NCBI RefSeq assembly: GCF_051414035.1
Contig: NZ_JBLKNW010000002.1
Location: 620,001-684,000, forward strand
Reading direction: 5' to 3'
DNA: 64,000 bases
Source of the DNA: Halosimplex amylolyticum
GTDB lineage: Archaea > Halobacteriota > Halobacteria > Halobacteriales > Haloarculaceae
The number at the start of each line of letters is the position of its first letter. Position 1 is the first letter of the stretch. Of this stretch, positions 53,928 through 63,300 are shown one piece after another. The translations under genes and the position numbers were made by a program. The notes beneath the pieces were generated by a model. It was not told the DNA's origin and ran no database searches. It saw only the letters and a program-made list of their open reading frames with translations.

Positions 53928-53988
53928 TAGACCGGTGTCGTCACCGCCGCCACCGCTCCCGCGGATCCGCCGGTAGTACGTCCGCAGT
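53637..53988. repeat. Recombination-length repeat shared with the giant toxin gene (copy B)
   Basis: This 352-bp block matches 58106-58458 at most positions, with 96 contiguous identical bases at 53637-53732. It encodes the pre-tip segment. Such tracts let a tip replace another by homologous recombination. Confidence 0.8.
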
Positions 53989-54052
53989 GATGCTTACACG
54001 AGAAGAGACATCTCGGGTCGAAAGTAATGGAACCGGATCCTGGCTGACCCGC

Positions 54053-55231
54053 TCAGAGTAGATTCTGCCGGATGTACGCGTCGACGTTCTCGCCTTCGAG
54101 ATCTGCCAGCGTGTCGAGTGCGCTCTCGATCGAAGCAAGGTCCTCTTTCGTAAAGTCGTCCTGCTGGGCGACACCCCCTAACGAGACCAGCAGGTTCTGT
54201 TTGTTCACGTCCGTCTCCAGATCCATCACTTTCGTCACGACGTTCTCGTCGTCCGGGTCGTCCAAACGAACGAACGACGGTGGGATCGCGTCGTGCAGGA
54301 GCGCCGACGCGTGTTCGTCCGTATTCGGTTCCCGTGGAATCTCCGAGAGCATCGCTTGGATCAGTTCTATCTGATCGGCTGGTTCTTCGTCGACGATATT
54401 CCGCACGAACGCGTTATCATCGATCCGCCGGAGGTTCCGATCGTCGTCGACGCGAACTCGGCGAAGTCGGAGCGCGTCGTTCGTGAACTCGCCTGCGATA
54501 TCGTCGGGTACGACCCCCAAGTCTGCACCGTACTCGCCGGTTTCCAGCGCTGCAAACGGGTCGGAGAGACCTACTGACTGGTCCGAGTTGACATCCTCTT
54601 GGAACTCCGCGGAGTCGAGATACGGGGCGTCGGTCGGCGGTCGCCACCCGCCTTCAACCCACGGTTGCTCGGACTCGATTATCAGTGTCCGTTCGCCGTC
54701 GATGTCAGCGACGTACCACGGTTCCCTATCAAACAGGGCATCGGTACCGCCGAGATCATCGAGGACTTCATCGGAGTAGACGCCGAAGACCGGTGCGCGT
54801 TCGATAGCTTCACCGATCGGCCGGTCTTCCGGCACTGCACTCATCGGGTCCCGTGCGGTGTTGAGCCACGCGACGTAGTTGGCGTCCAGTTGTGTTGCGA
54901 GGCGACAGACGAGTTCGAATACGATGTCCATCCACTCGTCGTAGTCCGTATCCTGTTGGGCCCACTTTGGATGCACCGTGTCGCCGAATCCATCGATACT
55001 TAAGAGTGGCTCGTCCGGTGACCGTTCGTCACTTTGATTAAAATCATATCGCAACGAAGATCTGTCTTTGGAGACAGTGTACTCGCAATATTGATTGTCA
55101 CCAACTTCATTTACAGTCCCCTCCTTACTATTGACGCTTAACCCGGCGGTTTCAGACACTTCGAGTGTTGTCTCCACAGCGGTGGGTAGCGCCGTACCCG
55201 AGTATAGTGCGACCGTTATTGCTCCCGTCAT
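54053..55231 (-). CDS. Putative immunity protein for orphan tip 2
   Basis: 392 residues from an ATG four bases after the stop of tip cassette 2. Mixed alpha/beta, acidic, with WDxxF-like aromatic stretches (EPWYVADIDGERTLIIES). The last 60 residues are helical (DLASIESALDTLADLEG). Large for an immunity protein, but coupling to the tip gene is tight. No known family seen. It ends about 60 bp before the next orphan tip. Confidence 0.6.
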   Translation of the reverse strand: MTGAITVALYSGTALPTAVETTLEVSETAGLSVNSKEGTVNEVGDNQYCEYTVSKDRSSLRYDFNQSDERSPDEPLLSIDGFGDTVHPKWAQQDTDYDEWMDIVFELVCRLATQLDANYVAWLNTARDPMSAVPEDRPIGEAIERAPVFGVYSDEVLDDLGGTDALFDREPWYVADIDGERTLIIESEQPWVEGGWRPPTDAPYLDSAEFQEDVNSDQSVGLSDPFAALETGEYGADLGVVPDDIAGEFTNDALRLRRVRVDDDRNLRRIDDNAFVRNIVDEEPADQIELIQAMLSEIPREPNTDEHASALLHDAIPPSFVRLDDPDDENVVTKVMDLETDVNKQNLLVSLGGVAQQDDFTKEDLASIESALDTLADLEGENVDAYIRQNLL

Positions 55232-55235
55232 TGTT

Positions 55236-56174
55236 TTAGTCTCCTAGCTCGCCGTAGGTCGTGAATTCGATCTCGATATCAGAGCTGGTTCTTCTCTGTA
55301 CTGTATTGCGTATCTGGTTGGTCTGGCCTAAGTCTTTCAATTTATCCAGATACTCATCGGTAGTCACTACGACAAAACTATCTTTTCCCACTCTCGATCT
55401 CGACTGGGTCACGAACTTATCGATCAGGTCTCTGGATTCTTTCTTGACCAAGAATCCACTGTATTCCTCGGGGTTGTAGTTCTTCGATTCAATGGATGGT
55501 GATTCGAGTTTCTTCCCGTTGACCGTGATATCTCCATCGACGTCTATGTCGATCTCTGTCTTCGAGTTAGGGGCGTTCTGAATGTCTCTAACGACGTTCT
55601 GCATTTCGATATCTGCGCTCCCGATCTCGTTATCCTCGCTGAAGATCTGTTTCGCGGCATCGACTTCGCCAGCGATCTGTTTGAATCCGCTTTTGCTCGC
55701 CGAAACGTCCGCCATCGCATCAGTGACACCTTCAACATCGTTCTCCGCGAGTTCGTCAATCTGTTCTTGGACCGCTGACGAACTACTCGAACCCGGCCCC
55801 AGGGACACTTCGTCGGCTTTCCCGTAGGCGTTCAGGAGTTTCTTCGCCTCGTCAGGGTCCAGTCCATCCGAGTCTTTCGTATACTGGTAGACCGACCGAA
55901 TCGTCGACTCGCACGGGCTGTTACAGACGTCGCGGTCGAGCAGTTCCCGCCAGGTTTCGTCGTCGGTCTGCCGGCGGAACTGCGCCAGCGTTTGTCCGCT
56001 GATCGCCGGGTCTTCCAGCGCTTCCTGGAACTCCGCGCGTCCACCGTCGGTCAGTGGCTCTAACCCGGTGCCACTCTCGGCTTCCGTCCCGCGGATCTGT
56101 CGGTAGTACGTCCGCAGTTGCGTCCGTCCAGCGTCACTTAGCCCGGTCAACACGTCGCTGGGGGTGTTCCCCAA
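55236..56174 (-). CDS. Orphan polymorphic-toxin tip cassette 2
   Basis: The frame is open from just after a TGA near 56228, but has no ATG or GTG before the pre-tip; the TTG at 56174 (LGNTPSDVLTGLSD) is the best candidate start, so it may be silent. Residues 1-60 copy the giant protein's pre-tip (GNTPS-VLTGLSD-GR-QLRTYYR-IRG), with a 40-bp identical tract (56158-56197). The tip then differs: CNSPCESTIRSV with two Cys, a helical spacer, and a beta core with KTEIDIDVDGDITVNGKKLES and SIESKNYNPEEYSG. The Asp plus E-S-K arrangement is compatible with a PD-(D/E)XK-like nuclease. Its GC is lower than the pre-tip. Confidence 0.68.
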   Translation of the reverse strand: MGNTPSDVLTGLSDAGRTQLRTYYRQIRGTEAESGTGLEPLTDGGRAEFQEALEDPAISGQTLAQFRRQTDDETWRELLDRDVCNSPCESTIRSVYQYTKDSDGLDPDEAKKLLNAYGKADEVSLGPGSSSSSAVQEQIDELAENDVEGVTDAMADVSASKSGFKQIAGEVDAAKQIFSEDNEIGSADIEMQNVVRDIQNAPNSKTEIDIDVDGDITVNGKKLESPSIESKNYNPEEYSGFLVKKESRDLIDKFVTQSRSRVGKDSFVVVTTDEYLDKLKDLGQTNQIRNTVQRRTSSDIEIEFTTYGELGD

Positions 56175-56197
56175 CCTGCGCGACAGCGACCACGTCC
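56084..56197. repeat. Repeat shared with the giant toxin gene (copy C)
   Basis: Matches 58424-58536 with mismatches; 56158-56197 is identical to 58497-58536 (40 bp). It extends past the probable start codon of cassette 2 into non-translated sequence, showing that the repeat was copied as DNA, not as a gene. Confidence 0.75.
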
Positions 56198-56256
56198 AAG
56201 TTCCGGGACCCCAATAGTGGCTTCAGACTGCGGTCAAGAACTGAGACTGCCGTCAG

Positions 56257-57306
56257 TTATACTTTATCCGACTCGTCGTCAACCCACTCGAGAGTATCAT
56301 CAGTCAGTTTCGCCTCCAGTTGCGTGCCATCGGTACGAACAATCCGAAGCAGATCAGCCTGTGGTGCGTTGCCTTGCTCGCGCTCGTGGTCGACGTACGC
56401 TTCGATGCGTTTGCGGAGTTCTTCAGTCTGTACTGTCGGGGCGTCACTGGTCACCTCGAAGACTGTTTCCCCCGCTTCATCGTATTGTGCAGCCGTTTCG
56501 ACGAGTTCGGATTCGACCCAGTCGATACGATACTCCCTGATCAGTTCCTCGGCCGGCGGTCCGTCGTACTCGAAGACTACGCTAGGGTCGGCATCTGTAT
56601 ACCGATCCATCTCTCCGACCGAGAAATCTCGTGCGACTACCGGAAACGTATCGTTGATCTCGTGAAGTAGCTTACTCAATCTGGCGCGATTGATTTGCGC
56701 GATCTCTGTGTCGCCGAACCAGATATCTGAATCAGTGCCGATCGTGATTCTGTAAACAGAATCACCGGCGAGTTTTCCCCCGGGCCTATATTTAGAACTT
56801 TGATGAATGACCGAAAAAGAAAGTGGGGCGTGATCTGGCACTTGGTCAACGTCTGATCGGTCGTTTCGGAAATACTCTGACTCAGTAGCGTCGATAGTTT
56901 GCATTCCGCTCCGTAGATAAACCTTCACGCATGTAGACTCAGTTGCGACTTTCGAAACGTGCAGGACACGGTCATCCTCGGTCGCAATTTCGGCCACACG
57001 CTCTGCATACTCTTGATACGTGATTCCGTGGCAGTTTTTGATCGTACCGTTAGAATCCAACACTGGTTCCGCTTCGCTGAACGCTTCGTCGATCGGAGTC
57101 TGTGAAGGCAGCGAGGCAACACCGAGTTTCAGCACTATTGGGGCGATATCTCTCCCGAGGGTAGCGAAGATGCGTTCCATGACCGCGGCTGTTCGATCAG
57201 GGACCTCGTTCGACAGTTCGATCTCTGAATCGATATAAAACTTCCACGACGTCGACCCCCTGATCATTGTCAGGTAATCTTGGTTTTTCTCCATCGCGTT
57301 ATTCAC
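56257..57306 (-). CDS. Putative immunity protein for the giant toxin
   Basis: 349 residues from a GTG at 57306 that overlaps the giant gene's TAA by eight bases (GTGAATAA). Soluble, no signal peptide, so it would stay in the cytoplasm. It starts MNNAMEKNQDYLTMIRGSTS and has acidic beta-rich segments (SSKYRPGGKLAGDSVYRITI). The C-terminal half is helical. Position right behind a nuclease-like tip is the usual place for the cognate immunity gene. Binding to the tip is inferred, not seen. Confidence 0.62.
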   Translation of the reverse strand: MNNAMEKNQDYLTMIRGSTSWKFYIDSEIELSNEVPDRTAAVMERIFATLGRDIAPIVLKLGVASLPSQTPIDEAFSEAEPVLDSNGTIKNCHGITYQEYAERVAEIATEDDRVLHVSKVATESTCVKVYLRSGMQTIDATESEYFRNDRSDVDQVPDHAPLSFSVIHQSSKYRPGGKLAGDSVYRITIGTDSDIWFGDTEIAQINRARLSKLLHEINDTFPVVARDFSVGEMDRYTDADPSVVFEYDGPPAEELIREYRIDWVESELVETAAQYDEAGETVFEVTSDAPTVQTEELRKRIEAYVDHEREQGNAPQADLLRIVRTDGTQLEAKLTDDTLEWVDDESDKV

Positions 57307-60300
57307 CTACTTGAGAGAGGTCTACTGTGAATGGCTCAGCATCATCCGGGTTAACACGAACACGATCAACTACAATCTTGTCCACGATGTTATTTTTGAG
57401 GTTGCGGTCTATCTCGTCAAGGAGGCGCTGCTCAAATTCTGAATTACTGTCGATCCCGTATTGGTCGTAATCCACTGTTATCTCTCCGCTATTAGACCCA
57501 TCGCTAGTTTCACTCCTAATCTCGATGAACTTTCTATTCATCGAGTCGGCATCTCTGGAATCATCTATCACATTATCGAAGATATTACCTCTGAAATCTT
57601 TCCCACTTACCCGTTTGAATTCGACGTAGTCCGCGCTGCCGTCCCCGTATTGCACCTTCATATCCACGTCCTTGCTCGTGGTGGTGAACTGCGGTTCGAC
57701 GACGACTTCGTCGACGTCTCGACCGTCTGGAATGAAGTCGGACTCGCCCCTGACGTACGCCCGCGTTCTGTCGGCCTCGTTGGCCAGATTCAGGAACGAG
57801 TTGCCATTGGGACTCGTCTCGTCGACGAGGGCTCTGTAGTTTTCGACGTCGACGTCTCCGTTGCGGGTCGCATCGACGATTTCGTCGAGGTCGGAGAGAT
57901 ACGCTTCCACGTCGTCGGTATCGACGCGGCTGTCACCGAGCGCCCCGGCGATGTCCGCTCGCCAGAGGTCCCAGTCGTCGAACCGCCCATCGAGCCCGAT
58001 CCAGTCGCCGCGGTCTTCGAGCCTGAAGAGCCGCTGTAGACTGGCACTGTCGAGGTCTCTGACCAGCGTCACACCGGAGTCACCGGCGTCGGCGACCAGT
58101 TTCAGCGCACGCCGCTGGTCGGTCTCGTCGAGCGTCCGGATCGTCGACACCACGTCGCTGTTGCCCGGTTCGTCCAGCTTCCGCGCGACCGTCGCCGTCT
58201 CCGAGGCCGACAGGTCGCCGTCGTCGTACGCTCGCAGCAGCGTCCCGCGGGTCTCGTCGGGCAGGTCGGCGTTGAACACCGCGCCGAAGTCGGACTCGTC
58301 GAGTTTGCGTTGCAGCATCGCGGCTCTCTGGCCACCCTTTTCGACGTCTTCGAGCGTGTCGACGAACCGCTCCTGGCCGCCGTCGGTCAGCACCTCTAGC
58401 CCGGTGTCGCCGCCGTCGCTACCGCTTCCGCGGATCCGGCGGTAGTACGTCCGCAGTTGCGCCCGTCCAGTGTCGCTCAGCCCGGTCAACACGCCGCTGG
58501 GGGTGTTCCCCAACCTGCGCGACAGCGACCACGTCCGGCCGACGGTCTCGACCTCCGACAGCGTCTTTCGGATCGTGTCCGACGCGCCCACGTCGACTTT
58601 GGAGACGACGCGGCGGGTGACCTTCGACCCCACCATGACGGCCGGGCCGGTGACGTACTTCGACCGCGTGGATCGGTAGTACTTCAGCGCGCGGTTCGCT
58701 CCCGTCTTGTCGGCCAACTTCTGCACTTTGTCGATCTTCTTGACCTGGCCGGTCGCCGCGGACTGGGCGACCTCGAAGACGACCAACCCGGCGTAGTACC
58801 CCCGGCGGAAGTCGTCGTACAGCTCCTGGTTCGCGATCTCGCCCTTGCGGTAGTAGGGGTTCGCGGTCCGCTGCTGGCGCTGGTACTGTGTGACCAACAG
58901 CCCCGGGATGTCGTCGACGTTCTCGATCAACTGCTCGTACCGGGAGAGATTCGAGTAGCGATTGAGCGTCTGCTGGGGCCGGTTGACGACGTCCTGTACC
59001 GTGCCGGTGAGGCGCCCGGCGCCGCTGGAGATACCCGTCCCGGTCCCCAGCGCGAACGCTTGCGATTCCGAGAGGCTACCGAGGGTCCCGCTTTGCTTGA
59101 CCGCTTCGACGAGCCCGTTGTGGCGGGCGGCAGCGAGCGTCGTCCGCGAGTTTCCGTGCTCGTCGGTCGCGCGGACCTTCAGTTTCGTCTTCGCGAGCGC
59201 TTCCTCGAACGTGCCGAGCGCTCCGGCGTCTATCTCGCGGTTGAAGTACCCAGGATCACTGTTCGAGTATTCCTTGCCGTCGACGATGATCGTCGAGGAT
59301 TCGACACCACTCGGGTCGTCGGCGGACCCCTCGACGTAGTAGAACGATTTATACCCGGGCGTCCACGGCAAGCGGGACCCGTATCCGGCCGAATGGATGT
59401 CGAGCGTCGGACCGTTGATGTCGAACAGCGTCGGGTCGTGCCCGTCTTCCAGTTCCTCGTCGTCGGCCTGGCCGTCGTTGTCGGTGTCTTCGGACCAGGG
59501 GTCGGTCCCGAGTCGTTCCTCCCTGTCGTCGTCGAGCCCGTCGTCGTCGGTGTCTTTGTAGAGCGGATCCGACGTGACCGTCCGATCCGTGACGTACTGG
59601 CCGGGCTCGCCGTCTTTCGTTCCGATGGCCTCGCTGAACGCGAGCGCGTCGTCGTGGGTGTCGAGGACGCTGATCGTCCAGCCGTCGGCTTCTTGCGCGT
59701 CGGTGAGGCCGTCTCCATCAGAGTCTCGGTTCCCCGGTGCTGGGTTACTCGACCACTGATACCCCGTTTCCAGCGCTTTGCTCCGCGGCGGTTCCTGGGT
59801 AATCCGAGAGGTAACGTCGATTTCCTCACCGTCCGGGATCCCGTCACCGTCGGTGTCCGCATCGTACGGGTCGAGTTTGACGACGGGCCCGTTCGCGAGC
59901 GGGATGCCCTTCACCTCGCGGAAGTCGGGGATGCCGTCGCCGTCCGAATCGCGGTCGACGACGCTCTCGGCGGGCGCTTCGAAGTCGATGAAGTGCGCGC
60001 GCAACCAGGAGTGGTCACCGGTGGTGTGGCGCGCGTCGGCGCGCAACGAGACCGTCACGTTCTCGCCGGCGTATTCGGTGACGTTGAGCCGACGGACGAC
60101 CGTTCGGGTATCCGACACCATACTGGAGTCGCTCTCCAGCCGGTAGATGTCGGTCTCGTTGTTCCCGGAGTCGAGCGAGAGGACCGCCGCCGCGTGCGAC
60201 CAAACACTCTGGATGTGGGCGGTCGCTTTGATCTTCACGAACAACGGACCCTCTTCGGGGAGGGTCGTCGTGCGATTGAGGAATCGCTCGCGGGTGGTGT

Positions 60301-63300
60301 TTTCCCACACCCGAATGGCGTCGTCGTCGGAGTCGATCGCACAGCCACCGTCGGCGGGCTGGTCGTGGTAGCCACTGCCGCGGTCCTCGACGTTGCAGGA
60401 CCAGTCACTCTCGTCGATCGACGACGGCATCGACTGGAACGTCCAGTTGGCGATTCCTTCGCCCGTCGACCCGTTCGGTCGCCACGAGAGGATGTCGTTC
60501 CGGTGGTGGAGGAACTCGGTCCATTCCTGGTTGTCGAAGACAGTGTAGGTCGAGAAGTGCTCGGTCGTCGCCGTCACCGTGTTCGACTCGGGATCCACGG
60601 TCGAATTGACGTGCTCGTAGCGTTGTGCGCTCTCGTTGAACCGATAGATCGAGAGGTTGCCCTCGCTGCTCTCGACGCGCGATTCGTTGTAGGCGATGGT
60701 GATGTTCGCCCGCGAGAAGTTCGCCCGCGACTCGAACTCGACGAACGGCGCGACCGACGCGTTCGGCGTGTACTCGTCCTGATAGCGAACGTGTCTCGGT
60801 TCTTCGACCGTCGTCTGGGCGGCGACGTTGCCTTCACCAGTGATCGAGACGGTGGCTCCCAGCGACTCGTTGCCGGTCGTCGTCGTGTAGGTCTCGTTGC
60901 CGTCGAGCGTCCCGTCTCCGTCTGTATCCGGATCGCGGGGATCCGCGGGGAGGACGACTTCGTCGCTGTCCGCGAGTCCGTCGGCGTCCGTGTCCTTCAG
61001 TGTCGGGTCCGTCGAGTGGCTTCGAACTTCTGCCCGGTCGGACAGACCGTCGCGGTCCGTGTCCGCGACCAGCGGTGATGTGCCGTGTGCGTATTCGTCG
61101 GCGATCGACAACCCGTCCCCGTCCCTGTCCTCGGCCGCGTCCGGAACGCCGTCACCGTCTGAATCCGCCTGGAACGAGTTTAACCACGGATACGTCGACT
61201 CGATGGTATCGTTGAGCGAATCGCCGTCTGCGTCAGCGCGGAGCGGGTGCCCGTCTATCCGCGCGGGGGTCAGGGTCGTGTCGCGAACTGACCCGTTCGT
61301 GAGCCGGAATAGAACTTCGTGACCGTCTCCCAATCCGTCGCCGTCCGTGTCGGCCTGCTGCGGGTCCGTCGAGACCGTCGGAGCGCGGCCGATCGGGAGC
61401 GTGTACTCCGTCTCCTCGATGTAGTTCGGCAGGTAGTCTCCGTCGTCGTCCCGGTACAGGCGGACGTCCGAGACGGCGACGCTCACGTTGTCCGGGCTCC
61501 TGGCGGTCACCGTGATCTCTTGGCCGGCGAACGCACCGACCGGGACGGCGACGACCCGCCGGTCACCGGTCGCGACCGACTCCGTCTCCGTGACGCCGTT
61601 CGCGCGGGCGACGAGCGTCGCGGTCGCGTTGGCGGGGCCGGTCGCCCGGACCACCGCGGAGACCGTCGTCGAGTTCTCCTCGGGGACGTCGATCGACCAG
61701 ACCGGCCTCGTCTCGCCCTCTGGGTTTCTCGCCGGCTCGACCCCGCCGGTCTCCGCGAGCGCGGTCACGCCGCTGTCGGTCTCGCGCTGCCACGCTACCG
61801 ACCCGTTCGGCGAGAGCGCCGTGACGGTCCCCTTCGGATCCGTGAGGTTCGCCGGGTCGGCGACCGTCACCGTCGTCGTGACCGTGTGGTTCGTCCGCCC
61901 GCCGAACGCGTCGACGATCGTCACCGTGACGTCGTACTCGCCGGGCTCGCTGTAGCTGTGGGCGACCTGCGCGCCGCGCACCGTCTCCGTCGTGCCGTCG
62001 CCGAACTCCCAGACCGTCTCGACGATCGTCCCGGTGTGCCCGGAGTCGTTCGTCGCGGCGGTGAACGTGATCGGCTCTCCCGGCCCGGAGGCCGACGGCG
62101 ACGCCGACATCTGCGGTTCGACGACCCTGACCGTGACTGGGTCGGTCGTGGCAGTCAGGTTGGCGGCCGGAGCCCTGACGGTGACGACGTACTCGCCGGC
62201 GGGGATACCTCGCAGCCGGTAGGTCATCTGCCCGCCTGGCACCGACGCTGTCGATCGGTAGACGACGTCGCCGTCCAGCGTCGCGACGCTGATCGTGACG
62301 TTGCGCCCGGCGTCCGACTCGAGTCGCAACCGCAGGGGCTCGCTCCGCGTGAACTCGTTCGGCGGGGCGGTGACGTTCAACGTCGGCCCGCGCTCCGACT
62401 CGACAGTGATCGTTCCCGTCCGAGCGGTCAGGTTTCCGCCCGCTGCCGTCAGGACGGCGACGTACTCGCCCGCGCCGAGGCCCGGGATCGTGAGGCGTGA
62501 CTCCCGCTCGCTCACGCCGACGGACGTGTTCAGGAGGACTCGACCGCTGGCGGTTTCGAGACGGAGTTGTCCGCTGGTCGACGCGTCGGCGCTGTAGGCC
62601 AGCGTCAGGTTCTGCTCGGTCGTGAGGTTCCGCTGGACCGCGCGCAGCGAGAGCGACGTCGGTCCGCCGTCGTCGGGGCGGCTGACGGTGATCGTCTCGG
62701 CCGTCGCGCGTCCGTCGCCCGTCTCGGACTCGATCGCCGCGACGTACGTGCCGGCGGGCGGGTTCGGGATCGTCAGCTTCGACTGTCGCTCGGTGGCGGT
62801 GACGGAGGTGTTGAGAACCGTCTGACCGCTGCTCGTGGTCAGCGTGATCCACGCGTTCGTCTGTTCGTCCGCGGAGTACCGGAGCACCAGGTCCTCCCCG
62901 GTCGTGAGGGTGCGGTCGACCGCCGCGAGCGAGAGGTTCGCGCTCCCGGACCCGCTGGGTTCGGAGACGGTGATCACCTGCGTGGAACCGCCGTGGCTCC
63001 CGTCGGTCGATTCGATCGCGGCGACGTACGTGCCGGCCGGCAGGTCCGGCACTGATAGTTGGGTCGGCTGCTGGCCGGCTGTCACGGACCGATCAAGCAG
63101 TACCCGCCCGTCCGTCGCGTTCACGTAGAGCGTCGCGTTGGTCCGCCGATCTGCCGAAAACTCGAGAACGAGCGTCTCCTCGGTCGTCAGGTTCCGGTCG
63201 ACGGCTCGCACCGTGAGGTTTCGGGACCCCGTCGACGGCTCGCTGACCGTGATCGTCGCCGTGGCGTTGCTCCGCCCGTCGGAGTCGGCCGCGATCCGCG

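Noticed and set aside
54053..57306. Putative immunity genes as restriction-modification or virus genes
   Set aside because: No methylase, helicase, integrase or capsid signatures are visible; their tight placement after tip cassettes fits immunity better.
58457..61078. 873-residue open frame antisense to the giant surface protein
   Set aside because: Shadow of the GC-rich coding strand; Arg/Val-rich and without motifs, while the sense frame shows TSP3 repeats and other recognisable domains.
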